From Humulus lupulus (taxonomy: Eukaryota; Streptophyta; Magnoliopsida; Rosales; Cannabaceae): DNA of 64,000 nt. The notes beneath the pieces were generated by a model that saw nothing but the letters and a program-made list of their open reading frames with translations, ran no database searches and had not been told where the DNA came from. Below are positions 22,109-33,651 of the stretch, piece after piece (position 1 is the first letter of the stretch; the number at the start of each line of letters is the position of its first letter). A program made the translations under genes and the position numbers. The DNA is taken from positions 200,875,481-200,939,480 of the forward strand of contig NC_084798.1 of assembly GCF_963169125.1 (NCBI RefSeq), given 5' to 3'.

Positions 22109-23573
22109 TGTTGTGATAATTAAAATTCAATTTTAAATACGCAAGTGCACGTAATCACACAAGTAATATAATGATAAGTAGATCGTCTCCACATGGATTG
22201 CAAAATAAAAAAAAAAAGCAAAACAATTACTAAACAACTTAAAAGTACTAAAAATCAAATGGAATGATTTTAGGCTAAACAAAATGTTAAAAGACATGGA
22301 AATACTGAAATTAAAACTGAACTAAACAAGAAAATTGAAAGAAATATATGGATTGCAAAATGGAATTGAATTAGTGATAACCCCTATATTAATCATCCTG
22401 AATAGATTGCGACAACAATATTCTAGCAAAACTCCCAGGTTAACAAGAATTCATTAAACACTCATAAAACTTTCCCAAATTTTATGACATTAATTATTTT
22501 GCCTAATTAAACATATTCCTATGCAAAATCAGATTTAAGAATGCAAATTCAAAGTTTAATTCTCAAAAGTTATACAAGGCAAATAACACATCCCTATGTC
22601 ACTTACTAACATAATCTATCCTAGATTATGACTTGTGTCATCCAAGTTCTTCCCATTACATTTAATCTTTCTAGCATTAAACATAATTGAATATCTTGCC
22701 ATTGTTGGCCAAACAACAACAAGAAGTTAATATAAGCACACTTGAATGAACAAGAGAGATTTTACTAAAATAAAGTGCAAGAAGTTACTAGACTAGAACA
22801 TAGGGTTCATCAACAATTCAAGCCACCTCAAAATTAGTTAATGGCTGAGTTAATAAATATTAATCCACAACAAATACAGCCCATAATATTCAGATTTAGA
22901 AATCAACTTAGAAAATATAAAAATGAAGTTTTGAAATAGAAGAAAGAACAAATCCAAAATGATGCTTGAGCTCTCTTTTTCGTTCCCCTTCTTCTTGCTG
23001 ATTTCTGGGTCTCCTTCCTTCTTCTTGCTGGTTTTTCTTTCCAAAAATGGTTGCCTCCTTTATTTTGGCTTAAGCCTCTCTAAGTATCATCTAGGTTTCC
23101 TCATTTTTCACTCTTTTTACCATATTGCCCTTCTTATTGGTAAAAACGTGGGTCCCTTCTTTTCTTTTGGCAATTACTCTCAATTTTTGACTCATACTTT
23201 CTGTACTTGCCACCTCAGCCACTATTCCAGCTCACCCCTTTGACTTTCCACGTGTTCCTACGTGTCCAAAAGCTGCCTGATCAAATACTTCAGCAAAATC
23301 TTCTTTGCTGCAGCAAAACCTGAAAATTCAGCCATCAAAAATTCAATTTAGATAGTTTCACATGTTAGTTCGTTCTGTGTACAATATTTATTCATAAAAC
23401 TATTATCTTCAACCCATTAGCTATTAAAAACTACAAAAATAACTAAACTTAACTAAGATCATAAAAACACCAAAGTTAGCTACAAAAGCTAAAAATACAC
23501 TAATATCACCCACGATTTTTCCACAATTATAAGCTCAAAGCACATGAAATAACTCTTTATTCAAGAGTTATCA
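22109..23573 (-). repeat. Solo LTR C, 1465 bp
   Basis: The plus strand begins TGTTGTGATAATT and ends AGAGTTATCA. It is flanked by gtcat (22104-22108) and gtaat (23574-23578), four of five bases alike. The block GCAAGTGCACGTAATCACAC with AAGTAGATCGTC near its left end is typical of gypsy LTRs in minus orientation. No coding lies inside. Confidence 0.75.
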
Positions 23574-24060
23574 GTAATGAAGCAGCTACCAGTCTTAGGC
23601 ATGTTTATGATGCCAAGGTTGCTCAAACCCGAGCTGAAGATGCCCTCAAAGAGGCGAGGAAAGAAATTGAGGAGATCAGGAAGGAGTTGGACAGAAGAAC
23701 ATCAGAGCTAAAAACAAATTCATCAGTGCTGGAGACAAAAATACTAGAACTGTCTTCCAAAACAACTAAGCTTGAACGGGTTCAGAAGCTCAACGCCAGG
23801 CTCGAGGAGGAAAAGCCCAGCACCTTTGAGGTCATGGAAGGTGAAAAGGCTCATCTTCTAGAAGAATTTAAGGCCAAAAAAGATAGGGCCATTGACCTTT
23901 TCATGTACTGAATTTGGGCCATGAATCCCGACCTTGACACCAGCTTTCTTACCGGCAAAGAGGAGGAATATCTGGAGAGATGGCAAGTTCGAATGGAGGA
24001 GGCCAAGCTCATAGCTTAGGAGGCTGCAAAGGATAAGGAGCAAGCTGGATAGGGGATTTT
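23574..24060 (+). pseudogene. Antisense ORF of element 2, C-terminal coiled coil
   Basis: The reading NEAATSLRHVYDAKVAQTR continues into a long Lys/Glu/Leu-rich coiled coil (KEARKEIEEIRKELDRR..., to about 23900). Then come a stop near 23909 and a further readable stretch (NPDLDTSFLTGKEEEYLERW). It corresponds to 33101-33640 of element 3. A coiled coil suggests oligomerisation, but the function is unknown. Confidence 0.6.
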
Positions 24061-25042
24061 AGAGCCACCAATCCTAAAGGATTCAAACATGGCATGCGAC
24101 CTATATTTTTTTTTGGATAACTGTAATTATCTCGTTTGATGCTCTTGGGTCTAAGACATTTTATAGCTTGAGTTTGAGCTATTTATATTATCTTGTGAAT
24201 ATTTATATAACTTAATAGTAGTTTTATGCTTTCAATTTTTATCTCAAAAACTTTTTTGCACATTATCTACTTGTAGCGTTTTGCCTTAATATTATGCATC
24301 ATATTTTCGTAACGAAATATTTCGAGCTTATTACCAATGGCTTGCTTTTATACTTGTTTACTCTCACAGGTGCATGTTCGAGCTAAAGCTGGAACTTCCA
24401 TATAATCATATATAGTTCATTCGATCACTCATTTTGGACCTATATTCAAGGTCGAATACTATTTATACCATGTATTTTTGCTTTTAAAAATACTTTTGGC
24501 ATGTAGTCTTGTTAGTCTAGTTATTTCCTGCTTAGTGATAGTGAATTTTCCTTATTCTCGAGTATGGTTTCAAGGTTGTGAGGTTCAAACATTTTTCCCA
24601 AAATTCCAACTCTATATCAATTTATGAATATTGTTGGTTAATCTAGAATTCCAACTTATCCTTGTATTGATATATTTGTGGTGGTTAATGTATACTCATT
24701 ATTGAGTTAGGCTCATGCTTGGTCATTGGTCCATGCACTTAAATTTAATTTTATTCTTGCTATATTTTTTTGAGCATAATGTATGATTGTATACTACTAA
24801 TTCCCCATTAAATTCCTATGATTGAGAAATCTTACATTATTTAATATTGAGAGCTTGAAAAAATAAAAAGTGAAAATAAGAAAAATGAATAACATTTTAT
24901 TGATAAAAAGGCCTCGTTAAAACCTTCAAGAGAAAACCCTGTGGGAAAATCTCGAGAAGGAAAAAGAGTGCCTTTGGGAAAATACAAGCTTGGTTACAAC
25001 TAAATAAAAATCATTCCATAATTTACTGATAATATTGTGATA
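24061..25042. other. Spacer between the antisense ORF and integrase, element 2
   Basis: The stretch is AT-rich with no gene supported. Its right end (about 24890-25010) has a short readable minus-strand tail after integrase. Transcripts of the antisense ORF and of pol would converge here. Confidence 0.5.
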
Positions 25043-26190
25043 GATGTTCAACGTTCTAAGCTCGTGCGACCAATTCTCCATTTAGTTGAGCTAGTTTATA
25101 GACTCCAGGTTGAATGATGGATTCAATTTGGTAAGACCCTTCCCAATTAGGTTCGAGCACACCTACTGATGCATCACTTGTGGCCAAAAATACTCTTATG
25201 AGTACCAAGTCTGCCAATACAAAGCTCATGTCACAAACCCTCTTGTTATATTATCTTGTGTCGCATTGCTGATACGCGACGTTCTTAAGCTGAGCTTCGT
25301 CTCACTTTTCCTCTATAAGATCTAACGATTCTTTGAGCCAGGATTGGTTTGAGTCTTGTGTATACGCCTCGAGTATTAGTGTTGGGACCTTGACCTTGAT
25401 TGGCAACATATCCTCATAGTCATAAGCTAATGAGATGGGCGTGTATCTAGTCAACATTTGAGCTGTCGTTCGATAACCCCATATCACTTGTGGTAATTCT
25501 TTTGGCCATCTTACCTTTGCCTCATCGAGTAGTTTCTTTATCAAACTCTTTATGGTCTTGTTTACAGCTTCGACCTGACCATTTGCTTGCAGATGAGCTA
25601 CTGAGGATAAGTTTTTTATGATCCATTTCCTTTCACAAAACTAAGTGAACAGTTCACTGTCGAATTGGGTCTCATTATCCAAAACTATCTTCCTTGGTAT
25701 CCCATATTGGAATATTATGTTTCTTACCACGAAATCAAGGATTTTTTTTTTCGAAGCGATAGTTTCTAAAGGTTCAGCCTCGGTCTATTTGGTGAAATAG
25801 TCCACTGCCATAACTGCGTACTTAACTCCACCTTTTTCCGTTGGTAATGATCCCACGAGGTCTATCCCCCATACTACGAAAGGCCATGGGGAGCTCATCA
25901 TGGTGAGCTCTGTTGGTGGAGCTCGTGGTATTGATGCGAACCGTTGACATTTGTCACAACACTTTACATACACAAACACGTCCGCCTTAAGTGTAGGCTA
26001 GAAGTAACCTTGCCTTATTATTTTTTGGGAGAGGTTGTGCCCCCTAGTGTGATCCTCGTAGAAGCCTTCATGAATTTCTTCAAGGATTCATTTTTGCTTC
26101 AGGCGGAGTTACACATAGCAATAAAGGCATGGAATATCCCCTTCGATACAACATTCCTTCCAAGATAATATATCTTGATATTTGATACAT
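25043..26190 (-). pseudogene. Tat-lineage integrase, degraded (element 2)
   Basis: Reading on the minus strand: a zinc-domain end (CCDKCQRF), core start (WGIDLVGSLP, AVMAVDYFTK with the first catalytic Asp), a core broken by stops (25545-25784), then a C-terminal part (VIWGYRTTA...) ending in a VLEPNWEGSY and NVEHLSQYY-like tail near 25043. Frameshifts and stops separate the pieces. Confidence 0.7.
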
Positions 26191-27110
26191 AAACTTTTGA
26201 GCTTTATTCCAGTCATCTATGAGATTTTTCAGTTTGGAGGTGACCAATTATAGGTGTCATCCATGTTGGTTGTGCATCAATCACGTCAACCTCGTTGGCT
26301 TCTAGATCAGTAATACTTGGTTGTGGTAAAAACTCTATTGGTACCACATTGAGTGTGTCAACCTCCCTGGTTGTTGCAAGTCGAGCCAAGGCACCTGCAT
26401 TTGAATTCTGTTATCTTGGGACTTGTTTGATTGTACGAAATTTGAATTGGCCGAATGCTATTTTTACCTTGTCTAGGTATGCCACCATTTTCTTTTCTCA
26501 AGCTTGGTCTCATCCAAGAACTTTGTTTACCACAAGTTGGGAATCACTATATCAATGTATCGCTTTAGCTTTTAACTTAGTGGCCACCCAAAGTCCACCT
26601 AGTAGTGCTTTATATTCAGCGTTGTTGTTGGATTCATCGAATCCAAATCTCAACACTGAATGAAATCTATGTCCCGATGGGGTGATGAGTATAATACATG
26701 CCCCTAATCTATTTTCATTTAAGGGTGCATCGATATAAAGTCTTCACAACTCTCGAGCTGGGTTCATGACTTCCTCGTTGGATATTCCCGCACATTTTAC
26801 TATGAAATCGACCAGCGCCTATCTTGTTGTAGTTGTCCTCAGGTGTATGTAATTTCGAATTGCCCGAGCTTGACTGCCCTTTTCAATAGTCGACAGGATG
26901 CCTTGAGTTTCAATAATATTTGCCTCAATGGTTGATCAGTCATCACATGTATTGGGTGCGCCTGAGAGTAAGGTTGTAGTTTTTGAGACGAGTGCACGAG
27001 GTATAGCATGAGCTTCTCCATAAGAGGGAGTCGTTTACTAATATAGTAAATCGATCTTTGTACCTTTTTATCATCCCAAACTAGCATCACACTGACCTTT
27101 TCCCCTTATA
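26191..27110 (-). pseudogene. Dual RNase H region of element 2
   Basis: The retroviral-type RNase H remnant (VQRSIYYISKRL, HPIHVMTDQPLRQIL) is at 26839-27090. An archaeal-type RNase H (aRNH) follows on the minus strand, with NNNAEYKALLGGL and DSDSQLVVNKVL at about 26540-26640. The two-RNase-H layout is a Tat-lineage mark. The RT that should precede the first RNase H is missing. Confidence 0.7.
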
Positions 27111-28638
27111 GAAATACCAATGCATTCTCGGGCAGCCAACTGATCTCCCTTTAATGTCCCAATTCTGCTAGATTTTGGGAATTTTAATGCCAAGTGCCTC
27201 ATCGATGTCACTTCCCCCAGCCCAATCAAGGATGGTCTCCCGAGCAAGACATTGTAGGTAAAAAGGTGTCTACTACTATGAATTTGAACATCCTCGTAAT
27301 TGAGATTGAATATTCTCCCAAGGTTATCAGAAGTTCGATTGCTCCCGTGCTGGCTATCCCTTCTCCCGAAAACTCGTCAAGGGCCTCGTGCTGAAAGGCC
27401 CATCTTACTAGCATCTCTTTGTAAAGGATATTCATTGAGCTCCCTTTATCGATCAGTACTCAGTGGAATCTTTTGTTAGCAAGCTACAGGGTTATGACTA
27501 ATGGGTCATTGGGGGGAAATTGTACGTGTGAAGCATCTTCTTCTATAAATGTTATAGGTTGGGACTCGACTCTCTGTTGTGTTGGAGCTTGAGATTCCGG
27601 AACATGGGGTGATCCGTCATCAGTCTTCAGCTCCCAAACATATATTTTTTGGGCGTTTCTAGTCGTCCCAGCAATGTGAGGATCCGCAGATATGGTTATC
27701 ACGTCTTCTCCATCTGTTGGAGGGGGGTCGATTATCTTCCCTAGCAAAGGAGTCGCGACTTGAATCTGATCTCACTGAACTTGCCCTTGGGTATTTCTAT
27801 TTTGGTCATATTGTCCAAGGTAACCCCTTGAGATCAATCCTTTGATCTCGTCCATTAACTGCATGCATTCCTCAATTAGGTGACCAATCTCCCTGTGGAA
27901 TTGGCTGTATTTTTTTACACCGTTTAATGCATTGGTTGTGCATCACTTCAGGTCATCGAAACGAGACATGTGTTTCATTCACTACGTATATGTTTCCCCA
28001 AGTATCATTTAACTCAGTGTATATACTATAGACGGAGACATATTTATCCCCCTTTTTCTTCTTACTTCTTTTAGTCTCGAAAGCACTACCTTCATTCTTC
28101 TTCCTCTTGGAAGAGTTATCATTTGAAGAATAATTCATGGCTAGTGCGTCGAAGAGTAAAATCAGTGATAGTCCGCACTGGGTTTCTTTCTAAGTTGTCC
28201 CAAAGGGGGCTTACTAGTAATATTCTAACTCCAACAACCATTATGTAGCTGTTGTCATCGACATTTTGAGCCCTTGTTGCCTCGACGTTGAATCTAGCCA
28301 AATACTTTTTCAGAGATTCACCCGGTTGTTGCTTTATGTTCACCAGAGAGGATGTTTTGGGCTTAATACTTTTTGTATCCCAGAACTGCTTCTTGAAATC
28401 TATCGATAACTGTTCTCATGACGAGATCGAGTGTCATTGGAACTTATTGAACTAGCTCTTTGCCACCCCTAACAATGTTGTCAGGAAAAGAATGCATCTT
28501 AGCTCGAGGCCAATATTACTGGCTTCATGATAGTGATAAATGTGCTCAAATGACTGCTCAGGTAATTATTTTTTGTCATATGGAGCTACGTGTGATATCT
28601 AAAAACCCTTGGGGAAAAGGTGTGCTCGAAATATGAGG
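27111..28638 (-). pseudogene. gag C-terminus and protease of element 2
   Basis: Gag remnants (IKQQPGESLKKYLARFNVEA, 28119-28343), a basic linker (27953-28138) and protease remnants (NILYKEML, GFSGEG-like, IELLITLGEYSISITRM, 27226-27435). The protease tail reads straight into RNase H near 27110, so RT is deleted. At the right the gag is cut at 28638 by an LTR, and it resumes at 59277. Confidence 0.65.
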
Positions 28639-28833
28639 AGTAACGTCCCAAATTCCCTAATAAGGTTTAGTGTCTTGATTAGGGGGCCAGGAGGGCAATA
28701 ATTGGATTAGTTGTATGTTTATGTGATAGGTGTATATTATTAGGTGAATTATGTGAGTTATATTATGATATGACTATGTTTGCATGTTTAAGTGTATTAA
28801 ATATGCATGTGGGCCTGTTTCTTATAAGAAGGG
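28639..28833 (+). repeat. LTR E, left segment (family of LTR A)
   Basis: It begins AGTAACGTCCCAAATTCC (the TG start decayed) and follows the LTR A sequence. It is interrupted by element 3 after AAGGG and continues at 41752. Confidence 0.8.
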
Positions 28834-29119
28834 TGTTGACCATGATTTTGGCCAATGACGAGTAGACGTTAAAACTACAATAAACTTTCAAGAGAAAAAA
28901 CGACACTGATGATTTTTATAGTGGTTCAGCCCCAATCTGTTGGTAATAGTCTAATCCACTTAGAGTTATGATTTATGGATCTACACTCAGGATCAGATGA
29001 ACCTATGTCAACTGAGTTTCTTCAGTGTAAATGAAAAGAATACAATGTTTCTCTCTGAATACAAATACTCTCTTAGGAAAATCAGAATTTGAATCCCCTC
29101 AATGATGCCATGAGCTCTG

Positions 29120-29127
29120 TATTTATA
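29120..29127 (-). promoter_or_regulatory. TATA box of the element 3 LTR (3' LTR copy only)
   Basis: The minus strand reads GCCTATAAATACAGAG. In the 5' LTR the 22 bp holding this box are deleted (next to 41203), so the promoter survives only in the 3' LTR. Confidence 0.7.
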
Positions 29128-29350
29128 GGCCCAGGATCGTACAAACCAAAATCCCTCATAATTGGGATATTTATGCTATTCTCACAATATTTAATTAATA
29201 ACAAAAGTTAAAATACAACAATATGCGATTTCTCTGGGATAATCTGAGAGATTCCCGCGTAGGCGTGACTAATTCTAGCCGAAGTCGTTACCTGAAGTTT
29301 GCTGCATAACAATGATCTTTCTAGTCGGCCAACTTCACTCCTTGAAGAAA

Positions 29351-29505
29351 GACTGGTCGGCCAAAACAGCTGACTGGTCAGCCGTGCACTCCACTGGTAG
29401 GCCAAGCACTCCACTGGTCGGCCAAGCACTCCACTGGTCGGCCAAGCACTCCACTGGTCAGCCAAACACTCCACTGGTCAGCCAAGACAGGTGACTGGTT
29501 AGTAA
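29351..29505. repeat. 20-bp tandem repeat in the 3' LTR of element 3
   Basis: Eight GGTCGGCC-type words start at 29355, 29375, 29395, 29415, 29435, 29455, 29475 and 29495, exactly 20 bp apart. The unit is CCACTGGTCGGCCAAGCACT with variants. Confidence 0.92.
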
Positions 29506-29682
29506 AAAATCTTTACCGGTCGGATAGAAATTCTACCAGGTCAGATAGATCACTTCTAAACCAGATAAATAATTTCCATGTTAGTAATATCACCAGATTA
29601 ATCTAAAACCTTTGACGTGGCCATTTCTTGCCATTTGTCACTTTTATTGCCACGCCATCATTTTCAAATTTTGAGGATAACA

Positions 29683-29697
29683 TTTGCCCCCAATTTT
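29683..29697 (-). other. Polypurine tract of element 3
   Basis: The minus strand reads AAAATTGGGGGCAAA directly before the 3' LTR. Confidence 0.8.
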
Positions 29698-29888
29698 ATT
29701 AAACTTTTTTCTCCAACTGCTACCGGCATAAAAAAAAAATTGACTTTACACATTCTCTCGCCTCTGCAACAAACCACGACGTCTTACCAGACCACGACCA
29801 TTGCAGTTAATTGCTCCCACTCGTGGAAGAGAGAATAGCCAAGAGAATTCCAAGAGTCTAAAGGTAAGTGAAAATTTCCACTCTTCCC

Positions 29889-29897
29889 TTTAAATAG
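29889..29897 (+). promoter_or_regulatory. Candidate promoter and leader intron of the element 3 antisense ORF
   Basis: CCCTTTAAATAGACC is TATA-like on the plus strand. A donor AAAG/GTAAGTG lies just before it (intron start 29864), and the acceptor CTTTTTTGTAG ends at 31154, directly before the ATG. Transcription could start in the 3' LTR and be spliced, or start below this TATA. Confidence 0.45.
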
Positions 29898-30499
29898 ACC
29901 CATAAGTGCTCACAATCCATAAGAAAAAAGGAAAAGCATTTTGGCCGTGATCCTCCCAAAGCCTCTCTTCCTCTTGGCCGAAATCCTCCAAGAACTCAAA
30001 GAAGGCTCCAATTTTCTTCAAGCAAATCCAAGGGTTCCTCAAGAAATCAACACCTATTCAAGACATTTGGTTAAGCTCTTCTTCCTCATCTCCATTTGTA
30101 GGTTTTTTTCCCCTTAAAGCTTGAAAAATTCTTTGTATGCCGAAACCCTCTTTAGCAAATACTCTTGGATTTGTGTATGAATGTTTGGTGAATGATGCAT
30201 ATTGTGGCTGTTTTGATGTAGTTTAGGCTATGGGTAAATCAATTTTGTCTCCAATTTCATGAAAATTTGAAGAAAAAATAATTTTTCATCCCAAATTGCA
30301 TATTTGGGTTTATGGGTATTTGATGAGCAAATAGGATCCCTAGAACTTTATAAACCTTTCAAATCCCACATTTTGATCTTGTTGTAGTGTACTATGAGTG
30401 AGAAAAATGTGTTTTTGTCTATGCCTTTTGAGATTTGGGTCTTCCCGAAAATGGTCTATTAGAAAGTAAGCACATGGCTGATCGGTCATTGCCCTCTTT

Positions 30500-30950
30500 T
30501 TGAACATTCGGACATGCCCCTAAACTGATTGGACACCATGCAACTTCTTGGACTAGCCCAGCCCCTCGGATGCACACCTCTAGCCGCTCAGACTAACCCA
30601 GCCGATTGGACAACACGGCATCCACCTGGTCACCATGTGCATCCGCTCAGACATGCCACACCATCCCTTGGACACTACGCGCATCTTCTCGGACGCATCA
30701 GCCACTTGGATGCAAGGGACTGCTGCTCGGACTAGCCCAGCCGCTCAGGTGCACACACATCCGCCCAGATGGCACGCCTCTGCTCGGACACCGCGCCCAT
30801 CCACTAGGGCACCACGTGGAGCACTTAGAGGACACGCCACACCATCTGCTCGGCTTCACGCGGACCACTTGGAGGCACGCCCATCCGCTCGGGCACACAC
30901 ACCCATCTGATTGGTCATGTGCATGCATTCGCTCGGACACATGAATGCCC
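30500..30950. repeat. G+C-rich degenerate ~20-bp repeat (CTCGGAC words)
   Basis: About 20 imperfect copies of a CCGCTCGGACATGCC-like word. The GG cores start near 30510, 30531, 30550, 30568, 30590, 30608, 30628, 30649, 30670, 30691, 30708, 30729, 30747 and 30767, with spacing 17-22 bp. Open frames across it come from repeat composition. It lies in the putative leader intron of the antisense ORF. Confidence 0.75.
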
Positions 30951-31154
30951 CTAAGCATTTGGGCTTACAAAAATTGCCCCATGCATTTTAGGCATCAAAT
31001 TTATTTTTCCCTCATACACTTTTATTTTGGGGATTAGAATATATTTTTACTATCTAGAAAAATATTTTTCGAGCAGTAAATAAATATTCTTCCTTAGCAC
31101 TGATTAATTTGTGTTTGTTTGGTTACTCACCTCCCCATACTTTCTTTTTTGTAG

Positions 31155-33651
31155 ATGAATCGCTTCGACTACAGGGGAGGTGACAACCATACAAACTCTG
31201 ACACTTCAATTCCCCAATCAAGCGACACTCCTCAAAGTAGCGACTCTTCATCCAAATCCCCTAGCAGTCGCACCCCTGAAGATCGCCTTCGTCGCCTTAA
31301 AAAGATCCTTCCCCGGTCAGCCTTATATTTCCTTCACGAAGAACAATTTCTCAACCAACAGGCTGAACATCCAGAAATGAGGGTGAAGAAATCCAATTGA
31401 CTTCCTCAAGACCAAGACCCTCAAGTGGCTCATAGAGTGGCACAGAAGGTAGTGGAATGTAATGAAGTCCAAACTGCTGCCAGATACAAAAAACTAGCAA
31501 ACCTCGGAGAAAGATCATCCAGAAATTTACAACCGAGATTCAACAGTCAGCTGTTCAAAAACCAAGAAAAGACGAAGACAAAACACCCTCTTGGTTCATA
31601 GCCAAACCTTCCAAACTTAACTCCAGCATGTTCGATAAACACATTCAAGCTTTGGGCCTGAAAGGGGTAAACGTGATATGCCCGAAACCTTATCAGAGAG
31701 CCAATAAGCCTAGTGGACCTTACTGTGCCTGGTCTAGATACCATGTATTTGTAGGAGCTACTATTCCGCTGCACCCTTTCTTCTGGTCAGTAGTGGATTA
31801 CTTCAACGTCTCCCCTTTCCAGATAACTCCCAATGGGATTCAAGCATTATCTACTTTATACATTCTATACTTCTTGCAAGGTTGGGATCCACCCACTCCT
31901 CATTAAGTGCACTACCTCTTAGACTTTAGGACCAACCCGAGCCACAAGAATATAGGTTTTTTCCACCTATTCCACAGGCATAAAGGGATCAAATACCTCC
32001 ATGGTATTGCTCATAAATCAAATCCCAGAAAATACTATACAGAGTATTTTCTGACTTCAGATATTATGGCCAATAACTTGGCCTTCACACATGCGGGTCC
32101 ATTTCATCAACCTCTGCCACCAAGGAAATGTGATCCCGAGCAGAAGAACTGGCTAACATGTCTACCGAGGAGAAAAATGTAAAAGAGTTGGTCAACAGGG
32201 ACAATCTTTAGATGGTGGGGTTGTTACCAAGCAATCAAAACATCATAGGAGACAGCACTACTGAAGAAGCGAACACAACTGACCAGTCAAACGCTGACAC
32301 TGAAGTAGTGGCCGATCAGTTTTCTCCTGAACCATCTCCCTACTCTCGTAGACCAGGCGACCTTATTATCAAGGAACCCCTTCCAGAGGACCAGCGTAGA
32401 CGTGTCATTCCTTCACATCCTGGGAAAGGAAAGACCATTGAGCTCCATAGAGATTTGAGCTCATCATCTGAAGAAGAGGACGACTTTCTTGATCAAATTC
32501 TAAACCCAAGTTCAGTAACCATAGTTTGATATTTTGTTATAAGTAACTTTCTTCGAGAATGGTTGTATGGAACCTGTAGAGTTATCTGGTAGTAGTAAAT
32601 TTTTTATTTATCTACATATTGTTCCAATTTTTATTAACAAATCTTGTGCTTCACTCTTTTGCAGACTCATATATGTTCAAGCAATTCAACACTACCTCTG
32701 CCTAAAAGAGGAAACCTGGGAGGGAAGTAGCTCAAACCCTCCAAGAAAAGTTACAAGGACAATATCGACCAGTCAAGGGAGACTACCTGACCAGTCCATC
32801 ACCATCCCACAGCTGACTCCCTCATCAATTCCTTCTTCTACTAGTTTAAACCCTACTCGCTCAACAGGCTTAAGTGAGCCCCTTCGCATCGCTAGCAACA
32901 TTGGGAAGGAACTGCTTGACCAAACCTTACACGATGCTTCAACAATTCAAACCTTTGAATCTTTGCCTTGGCTCAGTGATGAAGTCCTCCTGCAAAGGGG
33001 TCTTGCCCAACTGATGAGTGTAAGTATCTTATTATCATAACACATCCCATTTTGTTGTTAATTGTTTCTACTTGTAATAACTTTATGTCTTCCACTGCAG
33101 TCGCTTATTACTATTAGTCATGCTCAGCACCGAGCAATAGACTATAAGGAGTTGATCAAGGTCTTAAATGATCAGCTGGTGGAAACCCAAGCAAAGATAG
33201 AAACTTTAACCTCATCCGAAAGGGATCTTCAATCCAAGGTCGAGCAGGTGGAGAAGACCATTGCCGAGCGGAATGGATCTCTAAGGGAGCTGGCCGATGA
33301 AAACAAGAAACAATTTCAAACCAACAAGACATTGCTGACCAACTGGAGAAAATGACTTGCGAGAACGAGGAGCTTAAGTGAGAGAAGGAAGTCGATCTTG
33401 CTCGCTACGAGGAGATTTGTTTCAACTGTTTCCACCAGGTATGGAAATTGAACAAGCCCCTCAACCTCGACTTTCTCACAGAGGAGGCCAAGGCAGAAGA
33501 ACTTGCCAAGTGCGAGGCAAAGGCTGCTGAGGAGGCAGCCAATCCTGCTGGTGTTATGCCCTTTTCTCCTGCGTTATCATTCCGACCAGAGGAAATCACC
33601 AATGCTAAGGATGGTGTTGATCAACCTGTTAAAAATTTACCAGACCAGTGA
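31155..33651 (+). pseudogene. Antisense ORF of element 3 (gypsy-type transposon domain plus coiled coil)
   Basis: Plus-strand ORF opposite to pol. Exon 1 starts at ATG 31155 (Ser-rich; stop 31398-31400). The main domain (31628-32182) contains HVFVGATIPLHPFFWSVVDY and FQITPNGIQALSTLYILYFL. An in-frame TAA at 31904-31906 and a frameshift near 32190 break it. An acidic region follows to 32529. A likely intron ends at GCAG 32664. Exon 32665-33019 is in frame with the next exon across a clean 81-nt intron (33020-33100, GTAAGT...CTGCAG, phase 0, with a stop inside). The last exon is coiled coil, with a frameshift near 33350 and a stop at 33649-33651. Such antisense extra ORFs are known in Tat elements. 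Function unknown. Confidence 0.65.

Larger units (their letters stand above)
13125..28638 (-). mobile_element. Tat-lineage Ty3/gypsy element (element 2), main part, highly nested
   Basis: Pol remnants on the minus strand (25043-28638) include two RNase H domains, a hallmark of the Tat lineage. An antisense ORF lies on the plus strand (13665-24060). Four solo LTRs are inserted into it, and the gag continues beyond a 30.6-kb insertion at 59277-59895. RT is deleted. Neither LTR of the element is identifiable. It is the oldest layer here because everything else is inserted into it. Confidence 0.75.
28834..29682 (-). repeat. 3' LTR of element 3 (849 bp)
   Basis: It starts TGTTGACC and ends GATAACA on the plus strand. 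It keeps the TATA region and a 39-bp stretch (29052-29090) that the 5' LTR lacks. Confidence 0.93.

Noticed and set aside
29351..29505. CRISPR-like regular repeats
   Set aside because: Units are contiguous 20-bp tandem repeats without unique spacers, inside an LTR of a plant retroelement.
30529..30958. Several overlapping ORFs on both strands (His/Pro/Ser-rich)
   Set aside because: Produced by the low-complexity ~20-bp repeat, which leaves all frames open.
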